A stretch of DNA of 64,000 nt from Vagococcus elongatus (GCF_003987645.1 NZ_NGKA01000001.1:1-64000); one strand, 5' to 3'. Shown: positions 20,773 to 29,797, numbered from the stretch's first letter. Numbers and translations are program-made. Notes: a model not told the origin generated them from the sequence alone.

Positions 20773-21270
20773 ATGAAAAATTTTTATATCAAACAGAAAG
20801 TATTTAGCATTGGTGAGAAATTTACAGTGAAGGATGCTTCTGAGAATATCTGTTATCGGATACAGGGCAGTTTTTTTAAAGTCCCCAAAACCTTTTCAAT
20901 AGAAAACGTTCAAGGAGTCGAAATTGCAACGATTACTAAAAAAATTCTCAGCTTATTGCCGGTTTTTTATGTCAAAATCCGTGGACAGGAAATGATTAAA
21001 ATCAAAAAAGAGCTGTCTTTATTTAAGTCCAATTACTCCCTATCTGCTCATGGTTTAACTGTAAAAGGGGATTGGTGGGATATGGACTTCGATATTCAAA
21101 AAAATAGGAGAAAAGTTGGGTCAGTTCGAAAAAAATGGTTTTCCTGGGGAGATAGTTATGAGGTGTCTGTTTTTGATGAAAGTTTGGAAGAATTGATTAT
21201 CGCACTGGTTATTGCTATTGACTGTGTCAAAGCAGATGAACAAGCAGCTGCAAGTTCTGCTTCGACTTAA
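20773..21270 (+). CDS. LURP-one-related (YxjI-like) protein
   Basis: 165 residues with the LOR/Tubby-like beta-barrel pattern: YIKQKVFSIGEKFTVKDASE at the start, then alternating short strands to LIIALVIAIDCVKADE near the end. Bacterial members are small proteins of unknown function. AAAGGAGAG precedes the ATG at 20773 with normal spacing. It is transcribed alone, with an extended -10 promoter and its own terminator, so it is probably unrelated to the operons on either side. The family call is fairly confident; there is no functional evidence. Confidence 0.7.
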   Translation: MKNFYIKQKVFSIGEKFTVKDASENICYRIQGSFFKVPKTFSIENVQGVEIATITKKILSLLPVFYVKIRGQEMIKIKKELSLFKSNYSLSAHGLTVKGDWWDMDFDIQKNRRKVGSVRKKWFSWGDSYEVSVFDESLEELIIALVIAIDCVKADEQAAASSAST

Positions 21271-21336
21271 CTGTCTGAGATTGAGTGACTTATCACTATA
21301 AGTAGGCAAGGTAGGTTTAGAGAAAGAGTGTGAATA

Positions 21337-21377
21337 ATGGACATGGGTCAAGCGGGACTTGACCTATGTCTATTTTT
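21337..21377 (+). terminator. Terminator after the LURP-one-related gene
   Basis: ATGGACATGGGTCAAG pairs with CTTGACCTATGTCTAT across loop CGGGA, with G-U pairs, then a T-run. Confidence 0.8.
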
Positions 21378-21523
21378 TATGGAATTAAAAGTATAAAATT
21401 TTTGACAAGGGGTTGATACATAGCAGCTAACTTTCGTAAAATGGCAAAAACATTAAAACTAAATGGAAATATACTCATAAATTTGTTATGATAAAACTTA
21501 TACACTAATTAAGGAGGAGTGTC

Positions 21524-21844
21524 ATGAAAATTAAATCAATGGATCCAAACCAATTATTTGAAGTTTTTTTCGATCCGACAAATAATAAAAATGCCCATGT
21601 CCAGATGGGGATTATCACTCTCCAGCCTGGTGAAAAAAGCCCTCAGGAAGGGTTTGCCAGACATGACCAAGACGAGTATTCTTTTGTGATCTCAGGAGAG
21701 GCACATACTGTTTTGGAAGACGGTCGGGATTTGATTGGCAGAGCAGGAGATGCTCAGTTGATTGAGGCAGGAGAGGCTCATAAAAATTATAATAATGGAG
21801 ACGTGCCAGCCACAGTTGTCTGGTTTTTAGCTGAAAGGCAATAA
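21524..21844 (+). CDS. Small cupin-domain protein
   Basis: 106 residues forming a single cupin barrel. The first motif is visible as GFARHDQDEYSFVISGEAH and the second as GDAQLIEAGEAHKNYNNG. The His/Glu ligands suit a metal-binding cupin. AAGGAGGAG lies just upstream of the ATG. It is 24 bp before a peptide-binding lipoprotein gene and probably cotranscribed. Possible roles are ligand sensing or a small isomerase/dioxygenase-type reaction on the imported compound; none can be chosen from sequence. Confidence 0.75.
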   Translation: MKIKSMDPNQLFEVFFDPTNNKNAHVQMGIITLQPGEKSPQEGFARHDQDEYSFVISGEAHTVLEDGRDLIGRAGDAQLIEAGEAHKNYNNGDVPATVVWFLAERQ

Positions 21845-21868
21845 AAGGTCATAGGAGGAAAAATTTAA

Positions 21869-23500
21869 ATGAAAAAAATTAAAGGGATAGCCTTGCTGAC
21901 AATTTGTGTAAGTTTGTTGGTTGGCTGTGGTCCGTCAAAAGAATCAGAAAAAGGAAAAACAGTGTCAAAAGAAAAAACTGCTAGTTTGATGTCTTTGAGT
22001 GAATTGACGACTCTAGACGCTGCGGGAATGCTGGATTTTCCGGATGCGATTGCTTTATCAGCGGTTTATGAAGGTTTATATAGTTTAAATGAAAAAGATG
22101 AAGTAATACCTGCAGCCGCAAAAGAACTTCCTGAAATTTCAGAAGATGGGCTGACATATACGATTAAGCTTCGGGAAGATATGGAATGGTCCAATGGCGA
22201 TCCTGTCACAGCTAAAGATTTTGAGTATTCTTGGAAACGGCTGACTGACCCGGAGAATGGTTATATTTATAGCTTTCTAGTTCAAGAAACGATTAAAAAT
22301 GGTGCTGCTGTGGCTAGCGGAGAGATGCCCGTAGATGAATTAGGTGTGGAAGCTGTTGATGAGCTGACCTTGAAAGTAGAATTATTTGAGCCGAAGCCGT
22401 TCTTTACTTCACTACTGACGTTTCCAACCTTCTTACCTCAAAATGAAAATGCTGTTGAAGAGTTTGTAGACAACTATGGAACAAGCGGAGATACTGTTGT
22501 CTACAATGGTGCATTTACAATAGAAAACTGGTCGCAAACAGATACCACTTGGGAATTACATAAGAATGACAGTTACTGGGATACTGGAAATGTTGCTATG
22601 GATGTCATTTATTATCAAACGGTCAAAGAGCCTTCAACTGCGATCAATCTTTTTGAAGACGGCAGTTTGGACTTGGCTTTTTTAAGCGGGACACTGGCAC
22701 AGATGAATCAGGATCATGAAGCGTTTAAAACCTATCCCACATCAACGATGAATTACATCCGTTTGAATCAAAAACGCGGCGATAAAGAGACACCTTTAGC
22801 AAATGAAAATCTTCGTAAAGCTCTAGCTTTAGGGATTGATAAAGAAACTTTGATTAATAATGTGATAGCAGATGGTTCTGTTCCTTTGTATGGCATGATC
22901 ACTGAAGGGTTTGTCAAAAATCCATCCACAGATGTTGATTTTCGTAAAGATGCTGGAGATTTGATGAAATTTAACAAGGCTGAAGCGCAAAAATATTGGC
23001 AGGCAGCGCAAAAAGAACTGGGTGAAACTATTACTCTGGACTTGATGACCACTGATGCGGACAACTATAAAAAACTGGGAGAGAGTTTGCAGGGAGAATG
23101 GCAGAATCTTTTTGAAGGTTTAACGGTGGAGGTGCGTTCATTGCCAACAGAATCAGCATTGAATCTCAGTCGTGAAAGTGATTATGACATGTTTCTGATT
23201 TATTGGGCACCGGACTACCAAGATCCTATTTCAACTCTAAACATGTTATATACAGGAAATGACCGGAACTATTCAAATGCAAAATATGATGAATTGTTGG
23301 ATAAAGCGTCAAAAGATTATGCATTAGATTTGGATAAACGATGGGAAACGTTGATTGAGGCTGAGAGAGTAGCCATCGAAGACACTGCTGGGATGATTGT
23401 TCTAAGTCAGAATCAGCAGACGGTTCTCCAAAATCCAGCTTTGGAAGGTGTGACTTTCCATACTTTTGCAGCGCAATTAAGTTTAAAAGATTTGAAATAG
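21869..23500 (+). CDS. Peptide ABC transporter substrate-binding lipoprotein (OppA family), first copy
   Basis: 543-residue extracellular solute-binding protein of the OppA/DppE/MppA type. The signal peptide ends in the lipobox LLVGCGPS (lipidated Cys at about residue 20). The body shows family landmarks such as LREDMEWSNGDPVTAKDFEYSW and YWAPDYQDPISTLNMLY. No permease or ATPase genes are adjacent, so it must use a transporter encoded elsewhere. It is closely related in layout to the lipoprotein at 28016-29671; both lie between the two GcvP-like sets. It probably captures peptides, possibly cell-wall-derived. A terminator follows. Confidence 0.85.
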   Translation: MKKIKGIALLTICVSLLVGCGPSKESEKGKTVSKEKTASLMSLSELTTLDAAGMLDFPDAIALSAVYEGLYSLNEKDEVIPAAAKELPEISEDGLTYTIKLREDMEWSNGDPVTAKDFEYSWKRLTDPENGYIYSFLVQETIKNGAAVASGEMPVDELGVEAVDELTLKVELFEPKPFFTSLLTFPTFLPQNENAVEEFVDNYGTSGDTVVYNGAFTIENWSQTDTTWELHKNDSYWDTGNVAMDVIYYQTVKEPSTAINLFEDGSLDLAFLSGTLAQMNQDHEAFKTYPTSTMNYIRLNQKRGDKETPLANENLRKALALGIDKETLINNVIADGSVPLYGMITEGFVKNPSTDVDFRKDAGDLMKFNKAEAQKYWQAAQKELGETITLDLMTTDADNYKKLGESLQGEWQNLFEGLTVEVRSLPTESALNLSRESDYDMFLIYWAPDYQDPISTLNMLYTGNDRNYSNAKYDELLDKASKDYALDLDKRWETLIEAERVAIEDTAGMIVLSQNQQTVLQNPALEGVTFHTFAAQLSLKDLK

Positions 23501-23527
23501 AGAAATAGTTTCAACTGGATTTTGTGT

Positions 23528-23577
23528 AAAATAACCTGTTAAATGAGCTTGTAAAGAGATGTCTGACAGGTTATTTT
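23528..23577 (+). terminator. Terminator after the first OppA gene
   Basis: AAAATAACCTGT and ACAGGTTATTTT form a 12-bp stem with a long loop. Confidence 0.7.
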
Positions 23578-23755
23578 ACTTTGTTAAAATTTATGTTTTA
23601 AGACAATCAAACGTTCTGAAGACATATTAACCATTGTCAAAAGCTGATTTTTTTTAAACTGGAGAGCTTTACGATGATAAATTATCATTATCTGAAATAT
23701 CTATTTTATTATTTAAATTAATGGAAAATAACAACATCAAGTACCTAACCGACAA

Positions 23756-23784
23756 TTGACACAGTTACTTAAAACTATTAACAT
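23756..23784 (+). promoter_or_regulatory. Promoter of the candidate leader RNA
   Basis: TTGACA (23756-23761), 17-bp spacer, TAACAT (23779-23784). The predicted start near 23791 is about 225 bp before the HD-domain gene. Confidence 0.5.
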
Positions 23785-23790
23785 GGTATG

Positions 23791-23950
23791 TATAAATATT
23801 ACTTGAATTAAGGCTACTAAATTTAGGTACGGACGTTAAGGGAAAATTGTTTTATTTGTTGCTGCCATCAAAGACAGGTGTTAATTATTTTTTGAATCAG
23901 ACTAAGAATTTGCCAAAAGCCCCTTGATATGCAAGGGTTTTTCTTTTTAA
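23791..23950 (+). ncRNA. Candidate leader or small RNA ending in a terminator
   Basis: Between a good promoter and a terminator hairpin (CCCTTG 23921-23926 with CAAGGG 23932-23937, then T-rich) lies about 150 bases with no convincing ORF. The terminator ends about 70 bases before the HD-domain gene. This could be an attenuated leader of that gene or an independent small RNA. It does not match a riboswitch class I can recognise. Confidence 0.35.
23921..23946 (+). terminator. Terminator ahead of the HD-domain gene
   Basis: CCCTTG/CAAGGG stem with a T-rich tail. It would stop transcripts before the HD-domain gene unless read through or antiterminated. Confidence 0.6.
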
Positions 23951-24017
23951 TTTAAATCACTAAATTTTGAAATCATGTGTTAGCAGATTTTTTCAGAAAC
24001 TTAAGGGGGAACCATCT

Positions 24018-24587
24018 ATGGAAAGCAGAAAATTATTGGAATTAATGTCTCTAGCCGAAAAATTAAAAAATACGACTAGACACTCTTGGACATCATCAGG
24101 GAGACAGGAAAGTGTGGCGGAGCATAGCTGGCGATTAGCATTTATGGCTTTTTTCATGAAGGATGAATTTCCGGAAGTTGATATGGAAAAAGTCATTCTG
24201 ATGTGCTTGTTTCATGATTTAGGTGAGGCTGTCACAGGAGACATTCCTACATTTAATAAGACAAAAAATGATGAAATCACAGAGAACAAAGAAATCCAAT
24301 ATTTTTTGAATACTTTGCCTAAAATGTACAAAGATGAACTTGCACCATTGTTCAAAGAGATGGATGAACAATTAACTTTGGAAGCAAAGCTCTATAAAGC
24401 TTTAGATAAACTGGAAGTTTTGATCCAACATAATGAATCTGATCTTTCTACATGGATTCCGCTAGAATATGAACTGAATTTAACACATGGAGACAAGGAA
24501 GTGGCCTTCTCTGACTATTTAAAAGGTTTAAGAAAAATTATAAAAGAAGATACAGTTAAAAAGATCGAAGAAGAAAAGAATTTGTAA
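24018..24587 (+). CDS. HD-domain nucleotidase-like protein (YfbR type)
   Basis: A 189-residue metal-dependent phosphohydrolase of the HD superfamily, resembling 5-prime-deoxynucleotidase YfbR. HSWTSSGRQESVAEHSWRLA supplies the early histidines and CLFHDLGEAVTGDIP carries the HD pair; a further Asp lies in KALDKLEVLIQ. The start is set at the ATG at 24018, seven bases after AGGGGGA; an upstream in-frame TTG lacks a site. It is transcribed alone. The likely role is nucleotide-pool housekeeping, and I see no functional link to its neighbours. Confidence 0.75.
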   Translation: MESRKLLELMSLAEKLKNTTRHSWTSSGRQESVAEHSWRLAFMAFFMKDEFPEVDMEKVILMCLFHDLGEAVTGDIPTFNKTKNDEITENKEIQYFLNTLPKMYKDELAPLFKEMDEQLTLEAKLYKALDKLEVLIQHNESDLSTWIPLEYELNLTHGDKEVAFSDYLKGLRKIIKEDTVKKIEEEKNL

Positions 24588-24609
24588 ATTTAAACTCCTA
24601 ACCTAAAAC

Positions 24610-24655
24610 AGCTTGAAACGTAAAGATATCTATCGTTTCAAGCTATTTGTTTTTC
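24610..24655. terminator. Bidirectional terminator between convergent genes
   Basis: Perfect 11-bp arms AGCTTGAAACG (24610-24620) and CGTTTCAAGCT (24634-24644), with T-rich sequence after on plus. Confidence 0.8.
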
Positions 24656-24768
24656 AAAAAGTTATTCACATGTTGAGGAGTATCATTGTTTTTTTGTACA
24701 ACAAGTCGCAGAGCTAAATGAATCTTTTAACGATAAATTTTGAAATAATCCATCTCTCCCCAAAAGTT

Positions 24769-25335
24769 TTAAAATTGAAGAGTGAACAGCAGTAGACCTG
24801 AGTCGGTTAAGTTATTGATATTATGCTTGGTAAAAGCTTCCAGAAAAATTGCATCTCCTTCTTGAAGCGTCAGGGTTTCTTCTTCCAATTCTATTGTAGC
24901 TTCGCCTTGAAGTACATAGTTAATTTCACTTAAATTATGGGTGATTTTTTTACCGCTTGAAGAAGACTGGGCATCGATATAAATTTTTGAGATGACCATG
25001 TTGTCCGTATGAACTGGAAGATTGAACAGGGTGTTATAGTAAGTAGAATCAGTTTGCCACGGGCTGTATACAGTGTTCTCGGAATTACGGATCACTTTGA
25101 ACCCACGAGTGATTTTTTCACCTTGTTCTTTTATTTTTGGAGACTCCTTTGCCATTAGTGATGCCACTGAAACGTCTAATGACTTTGCTATTTTTCTTAA
25201 AGCTTCTAAAGAAGGACGGTTGACACCTCTTTCGATTTGAGAGAGAAAACTGGCGGAATAGCCGGTTTTAGTCCCCAATTCAGTCAAGGTCATCTCCTTT
25301 TCTTTTCGCAAGTTTTTGATTTCTTTAAAGTCCAT
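24769..25335 (-). CDS. XRE-family regulator with C-terminal cupin
   Basis: 188 residues. The N-terminal helix-turn-helix reads LRKEKEMTLTELGTKTGYSA and FLSQIERGVNRPSLEALRKI. The C-terminal half is a cupin barrel (GEATIELEEETLTLQEGDAI). This class senses a small ligand and often represses adjacent amine or amino-acid catabolic genes (PuuR-like). It is divergent from the dipeptide epimerase operon, and inverted TTAGAAA-type repeats lie in the shared 200-bp control region, so it most likely regulates that operon and itself. The ligand may be a peptide or amino acid. Confidence 0.85.
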   Translation of the reverse strand: MDFKEIKNLRKEKEMTLTELGTKTGYSASFLSQIERGVNRPSLEALRKIAKSLDVSVASLMAKESPKIKEQGEKITRGFKVIRNSENTVYSPWQTDSTYYNTLFNLPVHTDNMVISKIYIDAQSSSSGKKITHNLSEINYVLQGEATIELEEETLTLQEGDAIFLEAFTKHNINNLTDSGLLLFTLQF

Positions 25336-25410
25336 GATTACATCTCCAGCTTTTTTTCTTTTCGCCTTATTATCCCTAATTAAGTTTGAAAAAACAAGTT
25401 AGAATTTAAA

Positions 25411-25457
25411 TTAGAAAGTTTTAATCAAAATTTCATTATAAATATTGACTTTTCTAA
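25411..25457. promoter_or_regulatory. Inverted repeat, candidate XRE operator
   Basis: TTAGAAAGT (25411-25419) faces ACTTTTCTAA (25448-25457), which overlaps the -35 box of the epimerase operon. Another TTAGAA lies at 25399-25404. The placement between divergent genes suits control by the XRE-cupin protein. Confidence 0.45.
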
Positions 25458-25473
25458 TCAACGGCTTTACTAT
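25445..25473 (+). promoter_or_regulatory. Promoter of the dipeptide epimerase operon
   Basis: TTGACT (25445-25450), 17-bp spacer, TACTAT (25468-25473), about 60 bp before the GTG start. Confidence 0.6.
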
Positions 25474-25536
25474 TGAACCAATAGTTAAAATTTTATGTCA
25501 TTTTTAACTTTTCGTTCAAAAGTTGGAGGAGATAAT

Positions 25537-26616
25537 GTGAAGATAACAAAAATCAATGTTGAAAAAAAATTTGTCAAACTAAGGACCCCATTTACTATTT
25601 CCTTGGGAACGATTCATGAATCTGTCAGTGCCATCATTGAGATTGAAACAGACGAAGGGATTGTCGGGTACGGGGAAGGTGCACCTGGAATTTTAATTAC
25701 TGGAGAAACATTAGACGGGACTGTAGAATGTCTCAAAATGTTCGAAAGAGGTTTGATAGGGACTGATCCTACAGATCTTGAAAAAGTTCATGAAATCATG
25801 GATCGTATCGCAGCTCATGCCAATTCCGCTAAAGCAGCAATCGACCTTGCGTGTTATGATTTGCTGGGTAAGAAAGCTAATCTGCCTTTGTATAAACTTC
25901 TCGGCGGACATGACAACAAAGTTGAAACAGATATGACGATTGGCATTGATGCTCCTGACATTATGGGAGTCAAAGCAAAGGAAGCAATCAGTCAAGGCTT
26001 TAACACATTAAAAGTCAAGGTAGGAATGGGCAATGCCCTTGATATAAAACGAATTGAAACAATAAGAAAAAATGTCGGCAAAGATATCAAACTGCGTTTA
26101 GATGCGAATCAAGGTTGGAGTGCTAAAGAAGCGGTTCAAATGATTCACCGTTTAGCAGACTATGACATTGAATTAATTGAACAACCTGTTCCATATCATG
26201 ATATTGAAGGCTTGGCCTATGTGACCAGTCAGTCGCCAATTCCGATCATGTCAGATGAAAGTTGTTTTGATTCCAAGGATGCCTTGCGCCTGATTAAACA
26301 ACGGGCTGTGGATATTGTCAATATCAAGTTGATGAAATGCGGTGGGCTCTATGAAGCCCAAAAAATCAACAGCATTTGTGAAGCTGCCGGTGTGGAATGT
26401 ATGGTGGGCTGTATGGTAGAGGAAACAGATTTAGGTGTGACTGCGGGTGCGCATCTCGTTGCCGCTAAGAAAAACATTACCAGAGCAGATTTAGATGCGA
26501 CTTTTTCATTAGTAGAAACCAATTTTTCTGGTCCTGTACCGCTAGAGGCAACGCCTATTTTATCATTAACAGACCAGCCTGGACTAGGGTTGACGAAAGA
26601 GAGGGGAAGTCATTAA
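25537..26616 (+). CDS. Dipeptide epimerase (L-Ala-D/L-Glu epimerase type)
   Basis: Enolase-superfamily enzyme that inverts the second residue of a dipeptide, typically L-Ala-D-Glu from peptidoglycan. 359 residues from the GTG at 25537, six bases after GGAGGA. Catalytic features: KxK with Lys159 and Lys161 in LKVKVG, metal ligands Asp189 in RLDANQGW, Glu215 in LIEQPV and Asp240 in MSDES, and the opposing Lys264 in NIKLMKCGG. The stop overlaps the next start (TAATG), so the two are translationally coupled. Next to a peptide-binding lipoprotein this resembles the ykf/mpl murein-peptide use modules. The exact dipeptide specificity is not certain. Confidence 0.85.
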   Translation: MKITKINVEKKFVKLRTPFTISLGTIHESVSAIIEIETDEGIVGYGEGAPGILITGETLDGTVECLKMFERGLIGTDPTDLEKVHEIMDRIAAHANSAKAAIDLACYDLLGKKANLPLYKLLGGHDNKVETDMTIGIDAPDIMGVKAKEAISQGFNTLKVKVGMGNALDIKRIETIRKNVGKDIKLRLDANQGWSAKEAVQMIHRLADYDIELIEQPVPYHDIEGLAYVTSQSPIPIMSDESCFDSKDALRLIKQRAVDIVNIKLMKCGGLYEAQKINSICEAAGVECMVGCMVEETDLGVTAGAHLVAAKKNITRADLDATFSLVETNFSGPVPLEATPILSLTDQPGLGLTKERGSH

Positions 26617-27989
26617 TGCTATATGATTTAGAATATTTGAGTGTCCCTTTGCCAGAAGATGTGCTCAAACAAAAGAATTATGGAGATTTTAAAGGAGCCA
26701 CAGCAACGATTGATTCTTTTTTGAAGCGAGATATTCCCGACGCATTGAAGCAGCGTCTGCGAATAGAAAAAGAAATCCTCAAGATGATCGGTATCAATGA
26801 GTACCCCTATTCTTGGGAGCAAGCACAAAAAATGATGCAAGATGCTTTAGCTGATTACGATACTTCAGAATTACAAAACCTGAAAGAAGCAGGACTGGTG
26901 GACTGGATATACATTGACGGAGAACCACATTTCCAAAGACGTTTTTTACAAACATTGATAAAAACTCAAAAAGACTATCAAGAACGGGCGATACAAACTG
27001 AGGATAACAATGGCACAGAACAAGCGAGGCAAAATCAATTAAATGAAAACATCCGATTGATGAAAGAAAAAGGTTCTCGTAAAGTTAAAACGCGGGTAAA
27101 AGGTTCAATTAAAGTCAAAAAAGAGTATGAGCGTGTAGGAGAAAAAGTCAAAGTTTATTTGCCTGTACCTCAAGCATGTCAGCAACTCTCTGAGATTAAA
27201 ATTATCAGTACAAGTCCTGAAGCAGCGTTTATTGCGCCAGAAGATACGGAACAAAGAACAGTTTGCTTTGAGACGGTACTAGAAGAAAATCAAGAATTTT
27301 CAGTAGAATACAGTTATATCAATCAATTGAATTATGTCGAGTTAGATCCTGCTCAGGCAGAGCCAATCACAAATGACTCGTTTTTGGAAGAAGAATTGCC
27401 TCACATTCAATTTACGCCGTATTTAGAAAAACTTTTAGCTGAATTACTAGAGGGTGAAACCAATCCGATTATACAAGCAAGAAAAATCTATGATTTTATT
27501 ACGACAAAAGTAAATTATTCTTTTATGAGAGAATATTTCACGATTGAAAACATTTCTGAATATGCTGCTGTTAACTTAAAAGGGGATTGCGGTGTCCAGG
27601 CAATTTTATTTATCACTTTATGCCGCATGGCTAAGATTCCGGCAAAGTGGCAGTCTGGATTATATGTCAGCGAATACTATACCGGTTGTCATGACTGGGC
27701 ACAGTTTTATGTGGCACCTTACGGCTGGGTGTTTGCAGATTTATCCTTTGGCGGTTCAGCTTATCGGATGAATAATTTAGACCGTTGGAATTATTACTTT
27801 GGTAATCTTGATATTTTCCGTATGCCAGCAAACAGTGCCATTCAGAAAAATTTTGTCCCTGAAAAAAATACACTTAGAGCCGATCCCATAGACAATCAAA
27901 GAGGAGAGTTTGAGTATGAGGGAGAAGGACTGCCTTATGCTTATCTGGAAGTAACGCAGGAAATGATCGAAATGATTGACTTAGACTAG
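26616..27989 (+). CDS. Transglutaminase-like (cysteine protease fold) protein
   Basis: 457 residues without a signal peptide, so probably cytoplasmic. A C-terminal transglutaminase-core domain (about residues 285-400) has a full triad: Cys325 in KGDCGVQA, His359 in GCHDWAQF and Asp375 in FADLSFGG. The N-terminal 150 residues are helical and of no recognised family; a beta-rich segment (about 155-250) links the two. It overlaps the epimerase stop by one base and precedes a peptide-binding lipoprotein. It most plausibly hydrolyses imported peptides, analogous to NlpC/P60 enzymes in murein-peptide operons. That role is inferred from context. Confidence 0.8.
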   Translation: MLYDLEYLSVPLPEDVLKQKNYGDFKGATATIDSFLKRDIPDALKQRLRIEKEILKMIGINEYPYSWEQAQKMMQDALADYDTSELQNLKEAGLVDWIYIDGEPHFQRRFLQTLIKTQKDYQERAIQTEDNNGTEQARQNQLNENIRLMKEKGSRKVKTRVKGSIKVKKEYERVGEKVKVYLPVPQACQQLSEIKIISTSPEAAFIAPEDTEQRTVCFETVLEENQEFSVEYSYINQLNYVELDPAQAEPITNDSFLEEELPHIQFTPYLEKLLAELLEGETNPIIQARKIYDFITTKVNYSFMREYFTIENISEYAAVNLKGDCGVQAILFITLCRMAKIPAKWQSGLYVSEYYTGCHDWAQFYVAPYGWVFADLSFGGSAYRMNNLDRWNYYFGNLDIFRMPANSAIQKNFVPEKNTLRADPIDNQRGEFEYEGEGLPYAYLEVTQEMIEMIDLD

Positions 27990-28015
27990 AAGAGATGAAT
28001 GAAAGGATGAGTAAA

Positions 28016-29671
28016 ATGAAAAGATGGCTGACATTAGGAGCTTTGGTATTAAGTGCAACTTTGCTGATGACAGGTTGCGGCGGTAACGAGAAGGGGACTG
28101 ACAGCAGCGGCGGGGACAAACAAAAAGCCAGCGATGCTAGACCGCTGAGTTTTATGGAAGAATCAGAGATTGGTTCCATGGATACTATTTATACTCAAGA
28201 TGAGCCAAGTATCAATGCCCAATCCAATGTTTTTGAAGGACTTTATCAGTTAGACAAGGATGATAATGTTATTCCTGCAGTTGCCAAGGAGATGCCGGAA
28301 ATATCAGAAGACGGTAAAACTTATGTAATCAAGTTAAGAGAAGATTCAACATGGAGTAATGGCGATCCTGTCACGGCTCACGATTTTATTTTTGCTTGGA
28401 GAAAGTTAGTCAATCCTGAAAAGCAAGCTAACTATGTGTTCCTAACAGACGGTATGATTGAAAATGCCACTGATATCATCAACAATGGCAAAGACCCTAA
28501 AGAGTTAGGGGTTAAAGCAGTGGATGATTACACGATTGAAATCAAGTTGGAGAAACCAGTACCATATTTTACATCTCTACTTGCTTTCTCACCATTTTTC
28601 CCACAAAATGAAAAATTTGTCACGGAAAAAGGCAGTGAATATGGGACAAGCAGTGAAAATATTGTATCAAACGGACCGTTTATCATGAATAATTGGGATC
28701 AATCCTCCCTGACATGGGAACTGGAAAAAAATCCTGACTATTACGATGCGGATAAAGTAAAATCAGACCTTATCAATTTCCAAGTCATAAAAGAAACCAA
28801 CACAGCTTTCAACCTTTTTGAGTCTGGGGAATTAGATATCGCCTTTTTATCTGGAGAGTTGGCACAGCAGAATGTGGATGACCCAGAATATGAAGCGATT
28901 CAACGTTCAAAAATCTATTCTATCCGGATGAATCAAATCAGAAACGGGAAAGATTCTATCTTTGCGAATGAAAATGTGCGTAAAGCTGTTGCTTATGCCA
29001 TAGATAAAAAAGGGTTGGTAGACAATATTCTAGCAGACGGTTCAAAAGAAATTTATGGTTATATCCCATGGAACTTTGTTTTCAACCCAGAGACTAAAGC
29101 TGATTTCAGAGAAGATGCTGGAGAATTGGCTGTGACTGATGTCGAAAAAGCTAAAGAGTATTTGGCAAAGGCTAAAACAGAGTTGCAAGGTGATGTTGAG
29201 ATGGAACTGTTAGCTAAAGATGGCGACAGTGATAAAAAAGTTGCTGAATTTATCCAAAGTCAACTGGAAGAATCTTTACCAGGATTGAAAGTTACCATTA
29301 AAACAGTGCCTTTGAATAACTCGATTGAAATCATCAAGAAAGGCGATTATGATTTGGCAATCGGCACTTGGGCACCGGACTATCAAGACCCGATGACTTT
29401 CTTTGAAAGCTATACAACGGGGAATACGTTAAACTATTCAAGTGAAAAGTACGACCAGTTAATCGATGATGTTATCAACAAGTATGGTAATGACCTTGGA
29501 AAACGTTGGGAAACATTGATTGAAGTAGAAAAACAGTTTGTTGAAGAAGATGCTGCTTTGATTCCTTTGTATCAACAAGGAAGAGCACAGCTGACAAGAG
29601 CTGGTTTGACAGGACTTGAGTACCATAATTTTGGTCCGACATGTATCTATAAATATGCTTACATCGAGTAA
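28016..29671 (+). CDS. Peptide ABC transporter substrate-binding lipoprotein (OppA family), second copy
   Basis: OppA/MppA-like solute-binding lipoprotein, about 551 residues from the ATG at 28016, which has AAAGG nine bases upstream; an earlier ATG at 27995 is possible. The lipobox is LLMTGCGG. Family landmarks include LREDSTWSNGDPVTAHDF and GTWAPDYQDPMTFFESY. It is third in the epimerase/transglutaminase operon, which points to uptake of the dipeptide or oligopeptide those enzymes act on. As with the first copy, no permease or ATPase is adjacent. A strong terminator follows. Confidence 0.85.
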   Translation: MKRWLTLGALVLSATLLMTGCGGNEKGTDSSGGDKQKASDARPLSFMEESEIGSMDTIYTQDEPSINAQSNVFEGLYQLDKDDNVIPAVAKEMPEISEDGKTYVIKLREDSTWSNGDPVTAHDFIFAWRKLVNPEKQANYVFLTDGMIENATDIINNGKDPKELGVKAVDDYTIEIKLEKPVPYFTSLLAFSPFFPQNEKFVTEKGSEYGTSSENIVSNGPFIMNNWDQSSLTWELEKNPDYYDADKVKSDLINFQVIKETNTAFNLFESGELDIAFLSGELAQQNVDDPEYEAIQRSKIYSIRMNQIRNGKDSIFANENVRKAVAYAIDKKGLVDNILADGSKEIYGYIPWNFVFNPETKADFREDAGELAVTDVEKAKEYLAKAKTELQGDVEMELLAKDGDSDKKVAEFIQSQLEESLPGLKVTIKTVPLNNSIEIIKKGDYDLAIGTWAPDYQDPMTFFESYTTGNTLNYSSEKYDQLIDDVINKYGNDLGKRWETLIEVEKQFVEEDAALIPLYQQGRAQLTRAGLTGLEYHNFGPTCIYKYAYIE

Positions 29672-29703
29672 TGTCAGACACCCCCTAAATTGTTTGACAT
29701 ATA

Positions 29704-29744
29704 AAAGGAACAGGTAAGTTTTTCTTACCTGTTCTTTGTTTTTG
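29704..29744. terminator. Bidirectional terminator between OppA and MerR genes
   Basis: GAACAGGTAAG (29708-29718) and CTTACCTGTTC (29724-29734) are perfect arms, with T-rich tails on both strands. Confidence 0.8.
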
Positions 29745-29797
29745 ATTAAAATCAGTTCGATAAAAAAGTTTTATCAAACCCTACCGCCCTCCAAAAG

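Larger units (their letters stand above)
23501..24017. other. Intergenic region with terminator and candidate leader RNA
   Basis: Contains the OppA terminator (23528-23577), a TTGACA/TAACAT promoter (23756-23784) and a terminator at 23921-23946 just before the HD-domain gene. No protein gene seen. Confidence 0.5.
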
